Below, in pieces: positions 46,351 to 54,103 of a stretch of 64,000 nucleotides of DNA (the first letter of the stretch is position 1; every line of letters begins with the position of its first letter). Origin of the DNA: Streptomyces venezuelae (GTDB lineage: Bacteria > Actinomycetota > Actinomycetes > Streptomycetales > Streptomycetaceae); contig NZ_CP029194.1 in assembly GCF_008642375.1 (NCBI RefSeq), positions 1,860,001-1,924,000 of the forward strand, given 5' to 3'. A program made the position numbers and the translations under genes. The notes beneath the pieces were generated by a model. The model was not told where the DNA came from. It was given only the letters and a program-made list of their open reading frames with translations, and made no database searches.

Positions 46351-47562
46351 TCAGTTCTCCGCCGTGTCGGGGACGCCGGTCTCCGGCATCTCGTCGAGGG
46401 CGTACGGGTGCACGTACCGCGCGTCGTCGAAGGGCGTGAACCAGGTGCCGAAGCCGCTCGCCGCCCCCTCACCGCCACCGCCACCCCCGTCGGCGCCGTC
46501 CTCCCCCGTGTCCTGGAGCCACGCGAAGTCCATGTCCTCGTAGACCTCGCCCGCGAAGCGCCCGAGGGCGGCCGCGACCTCCTCGTCCAGGAGTCCGTGC
46601 AGGTCGAGGGTGACATGGGCCTGTTCGAGGAGGAGCTTCAGCACGAGCTCCTCGGCGAGGCAGCCGAGCCGCCGGAAGCTGCCGTCGGTGAACCGGGTGG
46701 TGAGGGCGATCGCGGTCACCAGGAAGCGGCGCGCGAAGAGTTCGTTGTACTGCAGCGCGTGGCGCGAGGGCAGCTGGTCGAAGTGCCACAGGTGCCCCTG
46801 GCACTCGGCGACGGTGGTGTCCTCCTCGGCGAGGGTCTGGACGTCGTCGTACAGCTCGTCGATGAGGACCTCGGCACCGTAGACGAGGGAGCCGGCGGCG
46901 AGTTCGGCGCTCTCGGGAGAGATGGCCGGGAGCCCGTCCCCCGATTCCCCTGTTCCCGCGCCTTCCGTCCCCTCGTCTTCCGGGCGGGTCTCTGCACCCG
47001 ACCCCGCCCTCGCCACAGCTCCTGCCTCCGCTCGCGCCTCCGCGACACCGAAGGCCGCCGGACCGAAGGAGCGGAGCCGGGCCGCCAGGGCGCGGAAGGC
47101 GGCCTCGTGGTCCTGCGCCTCCTGCTCCGGCTCGTCGGCGGTGTCGGGCTTCGCCGTGTGATGGGCCCGGCGGGCCTGCGGGTCGCTGGGCGGGGCGCCG
47201 GGCCCGTCGGCCGCTTCGAGGCTCTCGCGCGCCGCGTCGGTGTGCAGCTGCACCTCGCTGCTCTCGACCGTCCACTCGGCCAGCAGCTCCGAACGCTCCA
47301 GGACCTCCTCGCTCACGGAGCCGACCGCTTCCTCCGCGAACTCCAGCGACGGCGCCGCGACCATCACCTTCAGGGTCGCCCCGCGCGGATGGACGGCCAC
47401 GGCGACGTCGAACAGGTCCATCTCCATGCCGTCGGCGCCTTCGATTCCGGCCACCGACGCGAAGCCCTGCTCCAGCAGGGCGGTGGCTCCCACGCGGTGG
47501 AGCCCGTCCAGCTCCGGAGCACCCTCCGGAACGCGTATTTCCACGGTTACGACATAGGTCAC
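46351..47562 (-). CDS. Conserved hypothetical protein, 403 residues
   Basis: Starts at GTG 47562 with no clear ribosome site, so a leaderless or misplaced start is possible. The N-terminal half (VEIRVPEGAPELDGLHRVGA, DLFDVAVAVHPRGATLKVMV) looks like a small alpha/beta ligand domain. An acidic, Gly/Glu/Ala-rich linker of about 80 residues follows (EQEAQDHEAAFRALAARLRS region). The C-terminal part is helical (QGHLWHFDQLPSRHALQYNE, RRFLVTAIALTTRFTDGSFR). I do not recognise a family. No signal peptide or membrane helix. Confidence 0.7.
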   Translation of the reverse strand: MTYVVTVEIRVPEGAPELDGLHRVGATALLEQGFASVAGIEGADGMEMDLFDVAVAVHPRGATLKVMVAAPSLEFAEEAVGSVSEEVLERSELLAEWTVESSEVQLHTDAARESLEAADGPGAPPSDPQARRAHHTAKPDTADEPEQEAQDHEAAFRALAARLRSFGPAAFGVAEARAEAGAVARAGSGAETRPEDEGTEGAGTGESGDGLPAISPESAELAAGSLVYGAEVLIDELYDDVQTLAEEDTTVAECQGHLWHFDQLPSRHALQYNELFARRFLVTAIALTTRFTDGSFRRLGCLAEELVLKLLLEQAHVTLDLHGLLDEEVAAALGRFAGEVYEDMDFAWLQDTGEDGADGGGGGGEGAASGFGTWFTPFDDARYVHPYALDEMPETGVPDTAEN

Positions 47563-47628
47563 GGACGAAAGCGTGCCAGGCCGGGGCGGGTGGACGCGGG
47601 TGTTCGCGGAAGCTTCTCGCCACACGGA

Positions 47629-47662
47629 AGGAGCCGGCGCCGCGGAGGGGGCACCGGCTCCT
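47629..47662 (-). terminator. Hairpin terminator after the DHA2 MFS gene
   Basis: AGGAGCCGG (47629-47637) pairs with CCGGCTCCT (47654-47662), and the stem extends inward by about three more base pairs with one mismatch. It lies 17 bases downstream of the MFS stop at 47679. Confidence 0.6.
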
Positions 47663-47678
47663 GTCGTCGGCGTGCGGG

Positions 47679-49223
47679 TCAGACCGCGAGCTCGGACTTC
47701 TCCTTGCCCTCTGTGTCCTGTCCGTCCGCCGCCCCGGGAGTCCCGGCCGTCTCGCCGTCGGCGGAGGTCTTCTTGCCGTCCCGCATGACCAGGGTGGCGA
47801 GGACGGCCGCCGCGAGGACGCCGATCGCGCTGATGGTGAAGGTGGTGGACATCGAGGTGGTGAAGGCCTCGCGGGCCGATTCGATCATCGCGGGGTCGCC
47901 CTTGGCTGCGGCCAGCGCCCCGCCGATCGACTGCTTGGCCTGCTCGGGGGCGTCGGCCGGCATCTCACGGGAGAAGGTGCTGGTGAGGAGCGAGCCGAGG
48001 ATGGCGATGCCGAGCGCGGTGCCGGCCTGCTGGATCGTGTCGTTCAGGGCGGAGCCGACGCCCGCCTTCTCCTCGGGGATGGTGCTCATCAGGGCGCCGA
48101 CGGCGGCCGGCATCGCGAGGCCGGCGCCGAGTCCGAGCAGGCCCAGGGCGACGGCCGGGACGGTGAAGCCGGAGGCCGCGTCGACCGTGGTCAGCAGGGC
48201 GAACGAACCGGCCATGACGAGCATGCCCGCGAGGATCAGGACGCGGTTGCCGACCTTGGCCGCGAGTCCGGCGCCGGCGCCGTTGCCGATGAGCGCGGCG
48301 ACGGCGAGCGGGACGAAGGCGAGGCCCGCCTTGACCGGCGAGTAGCCGAGGACGAACTGCAGGTACTGGGTGAGGACGAGGAGCAGCCCGCCGTTGCCGA
48401 TCTGCACGAGGGTCAGCGAGAGCGAACCTCCGCTGAAGTTGCGGTGCTTGAAGAGGACCAGCGGCACCATCGGCTCGGGGGTGACGTTCTCCCAGATCAC
48501 GAAGCCGACGAGGGAGACGACCGCGACGGCCAGGGTGACGAGCGAGCGGCCCTCGAAGGCGCCGTGCTGCGGGATCTCGATGATCCACCAGATCAGCGCG
48601 GTCATGCCGACGGCGGAGAGGATCGCGCCGAGCGGGTCCGGCTTCTGCCAGGGGCCCTTCGACTCCGGCATGAGGGTGAGGGCGGCGACGACGGCGAGGG
48701 CGACGACCGGGACGTTGATGAAGAAGATCGACTGCCACGAGAACCGGTCGATCAGGACGCCGCCGAGGACCGGGCTGCCGACGAGGCCGAGCATCGACAC
48801 GGAGCCCCAGGCCGCCATCGCCTTGGGCCGCTCGTCCTCGTCGAAGACGGTGATGAGGATGGAGAGCGTCGAGGGCATGATCAGCGCGCCGCCGACGCCC
48901 ATCGTGATCCGCGCGGCGATGACCTCGCCGGGGCTGGTGCAGACCGTCGCGGCCAGCGACGCCGCGCCGAAGAGCAGCAGGCCGATGATCATGATCTTCC
49001 GTCGGCCGAACCGGTCACCGAGGCTTCCGGAGGTGAGGAGGAGCCCCGCGAAGACCAGGATGTAGGAGTCCAGGATCCACTGGATGTCCTGGGCGCTCGC
49101 GCCGATGTCCTCGGTCATCGAGGGGACCGCGACGGTCAGCGCCATGCTGTCGACCACCAGGACCAGGGTGCTGAGGCACAGCACGACCAGGATCCACCAG
49201 CGGCGTGGGTTGCGGGTTTCCAT
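47679..49223 (-). CDS. DHA2-family (EmrB/QacA) MFS drug exporter
   Basis: This 514-residue protein has 14 hydrophobic spans, MFS motif A GSLGDRFGRRKIMIIG, motif B ARITMGVGGALIMPSTLSIL and motif C GLVGSPVLGGVL. It is a proton-driven multidrug exporter by family. GAGGGGGAAG precedes ATG 49223. It is divergent from a TetR gene, with three operator copies between them, so repression is likely to be lifted by the exported compound. Confidence 0.93.
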   Translation of the reverse strand: METRNPRRWWILVVLCLSTLVLVVDSMALTVAVPSMTEDIGASAQDIQWILDSYILVFAGLLLTSGSLGDRFGRRKIMIIGLLLFGAASLAATVCTSPGEVIAARITMGVGGALIMPSTLSILITVFDEDERPKAMAAWGSVSMLGLVGSPVLGGVLIDRFSWQSIFFINVPVVALAVVAALTLMPESKGPWQKPDPLGAILSAVGMTALIWWIIEIPQHGAFEGRSLVTLAVAVVSLVGFVIWENVTPEPMVPLVLFKHRNFSGGSLSLTLVQIGNGGLLLVLTQYLQFVLGYSPVKAGLAFVPLAVAALIGNGAGAGLAAKVGNRVLILAGMLVMAGSFALLTTVDAASGFTVPAVALGLLGLGAGLAMPAAVGALMSTIPEEKAGVGSALNDTIQQAGTALGIAILGSLLTSTFSREMPADAPEQAKQSIGGALAAAKGDPAMIESAREAFTTSMSTTFTISAIGVLAAAVLATLVMRDGKKTSADGETAGTPGAADGQDTEGKEKSELAV

Positions 49224-49270
49224 CGGACTTCCCCCTCGACTTTCGTCTTTCGCTTGTCGTCTTCCTTCGA

Positions 49271-49287
49271 TGCGAACACTGTACGCA
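49271..49287. promoter_or_regulatory. TetR operator copy 1 (MFS/TetR gap)
   Basis: TGCGAACACTGTACGCA is symmetric at 14 of 17 positions. Its centre is 19 bases from copy 2 and it lies 48 bases from the MFS start. Confidence 0.65.
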
Positions 49288-49289
49288 GG

Positions 49290-49306
49290 CGCGCACAGTG
49301 TTCGCA
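49290..49306. promoter_or_regulatory. TetR operator copy 2 (MFS/TetR gap)
   Basis: CGCGCACAGTGTTCGCA is the inverted form of copy 1; together the two give a perfect larger repeat GCGAACACTGT ... ACAGTGTTCGC. Confidence 0.65.
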
Positions 49307-49329
49307 ACCCCATGCACCTGTACGCTTGA

Positions 49330-49346
49330 TGCGAACGCCGTACGCA
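49330..49346. promoter_or_regulatory. TetR operator copy 3 (MFS/TetR gap)
   Basis: TGCGAACGCCGTACGCA matches copy 1 at 14 of 17 positions. It lies 15 bases before the TetR start, next to its GAAGGAGGG ribosome site, where binding would block its own transcription. Confidence 0.65.
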
Positions 49347-49360
49347 GCGAAGGAGGGCCC

Positions 49361-50101
49361 ATGGCCGCCAAGGCGAATCCCGTCCCGTCCGTATGGACGC
49401 GGCAGCAGTCCGCACCCGATCAGCCCGCGCTCAGCCGCACCGCGATCGTCCGCGAGGCGGTCGTCATGCTGGACGCCGACGGCATCGAGGCGCTCAGCAT
49501 GCGCAAGCTCGGCGCCCGCCTGAACGCCGGCGCCACCTCGCTCTACCGTCATGTCGCGACAAAGGACGAGCTCATGGAGCTCGCCGTGGACGAGGTCGCC
49601 GGCGAGATCTCCGTCCCCCCGGCGGAGGCCGCCCGCGGCGGGGCCGGCTGGCGCGCCGCCGCGACCGAGGCCGCGGGCTCCTTCCGTGCGACGGCTCTGC
49701 GCCACCCCTGGCTCTCGTCCGTCCTCGGCCAGGCGGGCCTCGCCTACCTGGGCCCGAACCTGATGTCGTACTCGGAGCGGCTCGCCGCCCTGTTCACGGC
49801 GGCCGGCTTCCCGGAGCCGAGCCGGGCGATCGACACCCTCCTGTCGTACGTCATCGGGATGAGCACGACGGAGGCCGCCTGGCTCACCACGGTCGCCCGC
49901 TCCGGCGACAGCGAGGGCGACTTCATCGCCCGGCTGATGCCCGCCGCCCAGCAGGCCGCGGCCGACCACGACCACCTCGCCGAGGCGTACGCCGACGCCG
50001 CCGTCCGGGCGCCCGTCGACCCCGTCGCCCTCCGCGACGCGAAGTTCGCCTACGGCCTGGACGTCGTCCTCGACGGCCTGGAGATGCGCCTCCCTCGCTA
50101 G
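49361..50101 (+). CDS. TetR-family repressor (TetR C-terminal domain) of the adjacent MFS gene
   Basis: This 246-residue protein has the HTH region ALSMRKLGARLNAGATSLYR (residues about 43-65) and a tetracycline-repressor-type C-terminal domain (AGWRAAATEAAGSFRATALR, YVIGMSTTEAAWLTTVARSG). GAAGGAGGGCCC sits directly before ATG 49361. Its C-terminal domain type and its position divergent from a DHA2 exporter fit a drug-sensing repressor. Three operator copies lie in the gap. Confidence 0.92.
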   Translation: MAAKANPVPSVWTRQQSAPDQPALSRTAIVREAVVMLDADGIEALSMRKLGARLNAGATSLYRHVATKDELMELAVDEVAGEISVPPAEAARGGAGWRAAATEAAGSFRATALRHPWLSSVLGQAGLAYLGPNLMSYSERLAALFTAAGFPEPSRAIDTLLSYVIGMSTTEAAWLTTVARSGDSEGDFIARLMPAAQQAAADHDHLAEAYADAAVRAPVDPVALRDAKFAYGLDVVLDGLEMRLPR

Positions 50102-51561
50102 GAGGCGACCTCCCGGCGGGGCCAGCGGCGGTGGAGTTCGTCGATGTGGAAGTCGTGCGCATGGCGGCCGCCGCCGCCCGCCGCCACGAGATGGGGGTGG
50201 CCGGCGGGGAGCTCCGGGTGGGCGTGTTCGAGCGCGGCCGGATCGGTACGGGGCCACAGGCGGGCGGCGGTCAGGGCACCGATCAGGGCGACCCCGGTGA
50301 GCACGGCCGCCGAGGCCGCGAGTCCGGCGCGCGCGGCCAGCCAGCCGGCGAGGGGGTAGGTGAGCAGCCAGCCGGCGTGCGAGAGGGAGAACCGGGCGGC
50401 GAAGACGGCCGGCAGGTCGGCGCTCCGCGCGGAGCGGCGCAGCAGCCTGCCGCCGGGCGTCAGGATCGCCGAGGTCGCCGCGCCGAGGACCGCCCAGACC
50501 ACGAGCAGCCCGGACCAGGTCCAGCCTCCCGGTGTCGACGCGAGCCCGAGTGCGAGCAGCCCGAGGCCCCCGGCCAGGACGAAGGCGGCGCGCAGCATGA
50601 GCGTCCGTTCCCCGGCCGGCCGAAGGACGCGCGCCGACCGAAGGACGCGCACCCGCCGAAGGACGCTCGCCCGCCGGATGGCGTGCGCCGGCCAGAGGGC
50701 GGTCGCCCGCCCGCGGGCCGGTTCGGCGGGCCGGCGGTCCAGGGCACGCGGGAGGAGGAGTGCCACCGTCATCGAGCCCGCTCCGTACACGCCCAGGGCG
50801 AGCGGGACGTCCCCGGAGGCGCGGCCGAGGGTGTCGCGGACCAGCACGACGGTGTTGACGAACACCGTCGCACCCGCCGCAGCCACCGCGAGGTCGAGGG
50901 CGAGCAGGGCGCGCAGGCGCGGAGTGCCGAGGAGGAGCCTCGTACCGAAGGCGGCCCTGGCCCGGAGGCCTCCCCCGCGCGCGGCGGGTGCGGGCGCGGG
51001 CAGGGCGGTCGCGCGGACCAGGACGCCCGAGAGGAGAAAACCGGCGGCGGTGCCGGTGAAGAGCCGGTCGTACGGGACGAGGGTGAGCAGCGCGGCGGCG
51101 AGCGCCGGGCTGAGCAGGCTCTCCAGGTCGTAGGCGAGCCGAGAGAGGGAGAGCGCCCGGGTGTAGTCGCGCTCCTCGGGCAGCACCTCGGGGATCGTCG
51201 CCTGGAAGGTCGGCGTGAAGGCGGCGGAGGCGGTCTGGAGGAGCAGGATCAGGACGTAGATCTGCCACACCTGGGTGACGAACGGCAGGGACACGGCGAC
51301 CCCGGCCCGTACGAGGTCCAGGGTGACGAGCAGGGTCCGGCGGGGCAGCCGGCCGGCGAGGGCGCCGACGACGGGACCCATGCCGACGTACGCGGCCATC
51401 TTGATCGCGAGGGCGGTGCCGAGCACGGCGGAGGCGTTCGCCCCGGCGAGGTCGTAGGCCAGGAGGCTCAGCGCCACGGTCGCGAGGCCGGTGCCGGCGA
51501 GGGCGACGACCTGGGCGGTGAAGAGGCGTCGGTAGGTGCGGTTGCGCAGCACGGACAGCAT
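50098..51561 (-). CDS. MFS transporter (12-span, major facilitator)
   Basis: This 487-residue transporter begins MLSVLRNRTYRRLFTAQVVA, with motif A-like ALAGRLPRRTLLVTLDLVRA. A long Arg-rich loop between spans 6 and 7 (HAIRRASVLRRVRVLRSARV) and a His-rich C-terminal tail (HPHLVAAGGGGRHAHDFH) stand out. The His tail might bind a metal. It follows an ArsR-type regulator on the same strand, with a palindrome in between. Metal or drug export is plausible. The start at 51561 is the first ATG of the conserved opening; the ribosome site is weak. Confidence 0.85.
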   Translation of the reverse strand: MLSVLRNRTYRRLFTAQVVALAGTGLATVALSLLAYDLAGANASAVLGTALAIKMAAYVGMGPVVGALAGRLPRRTLLVTLDLVRAGVAVSLPFVTQVWQIYVLILLLQTASAAFTPTFQATIPEVLPEERDYTRALSLSRLAYDLESLLSPALAAALLTLVPYDRLFTGTAAGFLLSGVLVRATALPAPAPAARGGGLRARAAFGTRLLLGTPRLRALLALDLAVAAAGATVFVNTVVLVRDTLGRASGDVPLALGVYGAGSMTVALLLPRALDRRPAEPARGRATALWPAHAIRRASVLRRVRVLRSARVLRPAGERTLMLRAAFVLAGGLGLLALGLASTPGGWTWSGLLVVWAVLGAATSAILTPGGRLLRRSARSADLPAVFAARFSLSHAGWLLTYPLAGWLAARAGLAASAAVLTGVALIGALTAARLWPRTDPAALEHAHPELPAGHPHLVAAGGGGRHAHDFHIDELHRRWPRREVAS

Positions 51562-51622
51562 GAGGGCGCCCCCGGTCGGCCACGGCGGTCGGCTGACTTC
51601 TCCGGCCTCTTCACCGTAGCCG

Positions 51623-51646
51623 ACATGTGCACAGGTGCGCACATGT
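51623..51646. promoter_or_regulatory. Candidate ArsR operator upstream of the MFS gene
   Basis: ACATGTGC (51623-51630) and GCACATGT (51639-51646) are perfect 8-bp arms 8 bases apart, in the 99-base gap between the ArsR stop and the MFS start. ArsR-family proteins bind such interrupted palindromes near regulated promoters. Confidence 0.5.
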
Positions 51647-51660
51647 TGGCGCGGAAGGCC

Positions 51661-52077
51661 TCAGTCGTGCCAGGGCTCGCCGCTCACGACGTGGTCGGCA
51701 CGGCTGATCGCCTCGACGACCAGCCGCTTCAGATGCCCGTCCGGCATCGCGTACACGACGCGGCGCCCGTCCTTGCGGGACTGCACGAGTCCGCCGAGGC
51801 GCAGTTTGGCCAGGTGCTGGCTGACGGCGGGTCGCGCGGCCCCGCAGGCCTCGGTCAGGGCGCTGACGTCGGCCTCTCCGTGCGTGAGCAGCCACAGCAG
51901 GTGGAGGCGGGTGGGGTCGGAGAGGAGGGCGAACACCTCGGCCGCCGCGGCGAGTTCCCGTGCTCCGGGGGTCCGCTCGTGCGTACGGGGCACGGCGGCC
52001 GCCCCGGCATGCGCTTCGGTGCCCGCCGTGGGGCCGTCGGGATCTGCGGCGTCAGCCGGGTCTGCGCGCTCGGACAT
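51661..52077 (-). CDS. ArsR-family winged-helix regulator
   Basis: This 138-residue regulator has FALLSDPTRLHLLWLLTHGE, DVSALTEACGAARPAVSQHL and KLRLGGLVQSRKDGRRVVYA, the ArsR HTH and wing. The N-terminal 35 residues are Ala/Glu/Thr-rich. No typical alpha3 CxC metal site is visible (ALTEACGAA has a single Cys), so sensing of arsenic/cadmium type is not supported. It probably controls the MFS gene that follows on the same strand. Confidence 0.92.
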   Translation of the reverse strand: MSERADPADAADPDGPTAGTEAHAGAAAVPRTHERTPGARELAAAAEVFALLSDPTRLHLLWLLTHGEADVSALTEACGAARPAVSQHLAKLRLGGLVQSRKDGRRVVYAMPDGHLKRLVVEAISRADHVVSGEPWHD

Positions 52078-52184
52078 GGGGTCATCGTAGGCAGCCTCGC
52101 GAGCGACCCGGCCGGGCCCATGCCCGCACCCGCGCCATCGCCCTCGTATCGGACGCGGCGCCGCCGCTCGTCCGTCCGGGTGAG

Positions 52185-52391
52185 TCAGAGGCGCAGTTCC
52201 TTGGCCTCGAAGCGGCCGTCGCCGAGGACGAGGACGAAGGTGACCTGCTGGCCCTCGGAGAGCGTCCGGGTCTCGTCCTCGATGTCCTCCGCACTGAACC
52301 AGACCTGCTCCTCGGAGCCCACGGGGACGACGAAGCCGTACCCGCCGAGACGGTTGAAGGACTGCACGAACCCTTTGCTTCTGCCTTCCAC
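52185..52391 (-). CDS. Divergent cold-shock-domain protein
   Basis: This 68-residue CSD-like protein reads GFVQSFNRLGGYGFVVPVGS, then VWFSAEDIEDETRTLSEGQQ. The RNP1 box is GGYGFV (KGFGF in CspA) and RNP2 is VWFSAE (VFVH in CspA), so the nucleic-acid surface is altered and the conserved His is lost. The start is GTG 52391 with GGGAGG upstream. RNA/ssDNA binding is likely but with unusual specificity. Confidence 0.8.
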   Translation of the reverse strand: MEGRSKGFVQSFNRLGGYGFVVPVGSEEQVWFSAEDIEDETRTLSEGQQVTFVLVLGDGRFEAKELRL

Positions 52392-52543
52392 GGCGGCCTC
52401 CCTGTCGTCACCGGCGATGTGCCTCTCAGGTGAGATCTACCCCGCCGGTCCGCGCTTCGCCCGTCACGGGAGACCGCCGGAGGACGACCGGGGCGGTCCC
52501 GGTGTACGGGCCACCCTCGACCGTCTCGTAGAATATTCAACAG

Positions 52544-52584
52544 AGGCCCGGTGCCGGAGATCCCCCGTGTCCGCCACCGGGCCT
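52544..52584 (-). terminator. Hairpin downstream of the TetR gene at 52619
   Basis: AGGCCCGGTG (52544-52553) and CACCGGGCCT (52575-52584) form a perfect 10-bp stem with a 21-base loop, 35 bases after the TetR stop. It probably ends the transcript of the signalling-locus operon or of the TetR gene. Confidence 0.5.
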
Positions 52585-52618
52585 CGCCGACTTCGCGATT
52601 CCTCCCGGCCCCGGCGCC

Positions 52619-53212
52619 TCAGCGCCTGCCGGGGTACGCGGTCCGGGCCGTGATCCGGGCGATGCGCCGCGCGGACTCCTCCGGGGACGCCACCGGCTGG
52701 ACGATGTGGCTGACCGTGAGCCGGACGATCGTCTCGACCGCGAGTCCCCGCGACTCCTCGTCCACATCGGGCCAGGCCTCGATCGCGTACGCGTCGAGCA
52801 TCGTCATCGCCGTCCCGAAGACCGGCTCCGGGCGCGTGGTCAGATAGGCGAGGAGGTCGTCCTCGCCGCCCCGCGCGGCCACCAGGACCCCCTTGATCAG
52901 GGGGTTGTCCGCGGCCTGTTGGAGCGTGTAGCCGACCCCGGCGGCGGCCGCTGCCTCCAATTCGCCCCGGTGGGCGTCGAGTTCGCGCTGGATGCCGAGC
53001 AGGAAGCCCTCCAGCTCGCGCTGGACCAGGGCCTTGCCGATGGCCTCCTTCGAGCCGAACTCGTTGTAGAGCGTCTGGCGGCTGATCCCGGCCGCCCGCG
53101 CGATGGCGGTCATGCGCAGCCCGCCCCAGCCGTCGGCGGCGACAAGGCGGTAGGCGGCGTCGAGCACCTGCTCGCGCAGCAGGGATCGGACGCTCTCGCG
53201 GAAACGTGTCAT
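52619..53212 (-). CDS. TetR-family regulator downstream of the signalling-locus operon
   Basis: This 197-residue TetR protein has its HTH at about residues 33-55 (RMTAIARAAGISRQTLYNEF). It lies 87 bases downstream of the classical SDR on the same strand and may be cotranscribed with it. It lacks the YFHF/W121 features of gamma-butyrolactone receptors, so it is probably not a second receptor. Its ligand is unknown. Confidence 0.9.
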   Translation of the reverse strand: MTRFRESVRSLLREQVLDAAYRLVAADGWGGLRMTAIARAAGISRQTLYNEFGSKEAIGKALVQRELEGFLLGIQRELDAHRGELEAAAAAGVGYTLQQAADNPLIKGVLVAARGGEDDLLAYLTTRPEPVFGTAMTMLDAYAIEAWPDVDEESRGLAVETIVRLTVSHIVQPVASPEESARRIARITARTAYPGRR

Positions 53213-53299
53213 CGTGGCCCCACTTTATCCATGGGAGCGCGACCGCCCGCCCGCCGAAGACACCGAAGTCCTCGCCGGAGGAAGCCGGTCGGCCAGGGC

Positions 53300-54064
53300 T
53301 CAGAGGGCGGTTCCTCCCGTGGCGTCCACGTACTGGCCGGTGATCCAGCGGGCGTCGTCGGAGACGAGGAACCCGACGATGTCCGCGATGTCGGCCGGCG
53401 TCCCGATCCTGTTGAAGACCGAGTAGGCGGCGAGGGCGGCGCTCGCCTCCGGGGTCGCCCTGCGTCGCGCGTTCATGTCCGTCGCGACGAAGCCGGGCGC
53501 CACGGCGTTGACCGTGATCCCGCGGGGCCCCAGCTCCTTGGCGAGGGCGAGCGTCATCGTGTCGACGGCGCCCTTCGTCATCGCGTACGTGACGGAGTCC
53601 GGGAAGGCGATCCTCGTCGCCGCCGAGGAGACGTTGACGATCCGGCCGCCGTCGCGCAGCCGGCCGAGGCCGCGCTGGATCAGGAACAGCGGGGCCTTCA
53701 CGTTGATCGCGAACAGCCGGTCGAAGACCTCGGTGGTCAGTTCGTGGATGCGGCCGGAGCCGCTCGCGCCCGCGTTGTTCACGAGGATGTCGAACCCGGG
53801 CTCCGCGCCGCTCTCGGCGAGACCGGCGTCCAGCGCCGCGTAGAACGTGTCCACGACGTCCGGCGCTTCGAGCTCCGCGCGGAAGGCGAAGGCCCGGCCG
53901 CCCCGCCTCTCGATGCCCTCCACCGTCTCGCGCGCGGCGTCGGCGCTGCTGCCGTAGTGCACGGCGACGAGGGCTCCGTCCCTGGCCAGACGCTCCGCGA
54001 TGCCTCTTCCGATGCCTCGGCTCGCGCCCGTGACGATCGCGGTCCTGCCGGTCAGCGGGGACAT
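53300..54064 (-). CDS. Classical short-chain dehydrogenase/reductase in the signalling locus
   Basis: This 254-residue SDR has the cofactor motif TGASRGIG (12-19), NNAG (96-99) and the catalytic Ser146/147, Tyr160, Lys164 (YAMTK). It resembles 3-oxoacyl-ACP reductases. It lies 39 bases after the extended SDR, within the AfsA-homologue operon. A role in reducing the 6-keto group of a butyrolactone (as BarS1 does in virginiae-butanolide synthesis) is an attractive inference from position only. Confidence 0.88.
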   Translation of the reverse strand: MSPLTGRTAIVTGASRGIGRGIAERLARDGALVAVHYGSSADAARETVEGIERRGGRAFAFRAELEAPDVVDTFYAALDAGLAESGAEPGFDILVNNAGASGSGRIHELTTEVFDRLFAINVKAPLFLIQRGLGRLRDGGRIVNVSSAATRIAFPDSVTYAMTKGAVDTMTLALAKELGPRGITVNAVAPGFVATDMNARRRATPEASAALAAYSVFNRIGTPADIADIVGFLVSDDARWITGQYVDATGGTAL

Positions 54065-54103
54065 GTCGGTGGTGCCTTCTTTCGGTACGGGTCTGCGATG
54101 TGC

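Noticed and set aside
52619..53212. Second gamma-butyrolactone receptor
   Set aside because: This TetR protein lacks the receptor-family HTH form (GALYFHF), the ligand-pocket Trp context and the C-terminal signature; it is an ordinary TetR regulator near the locus.
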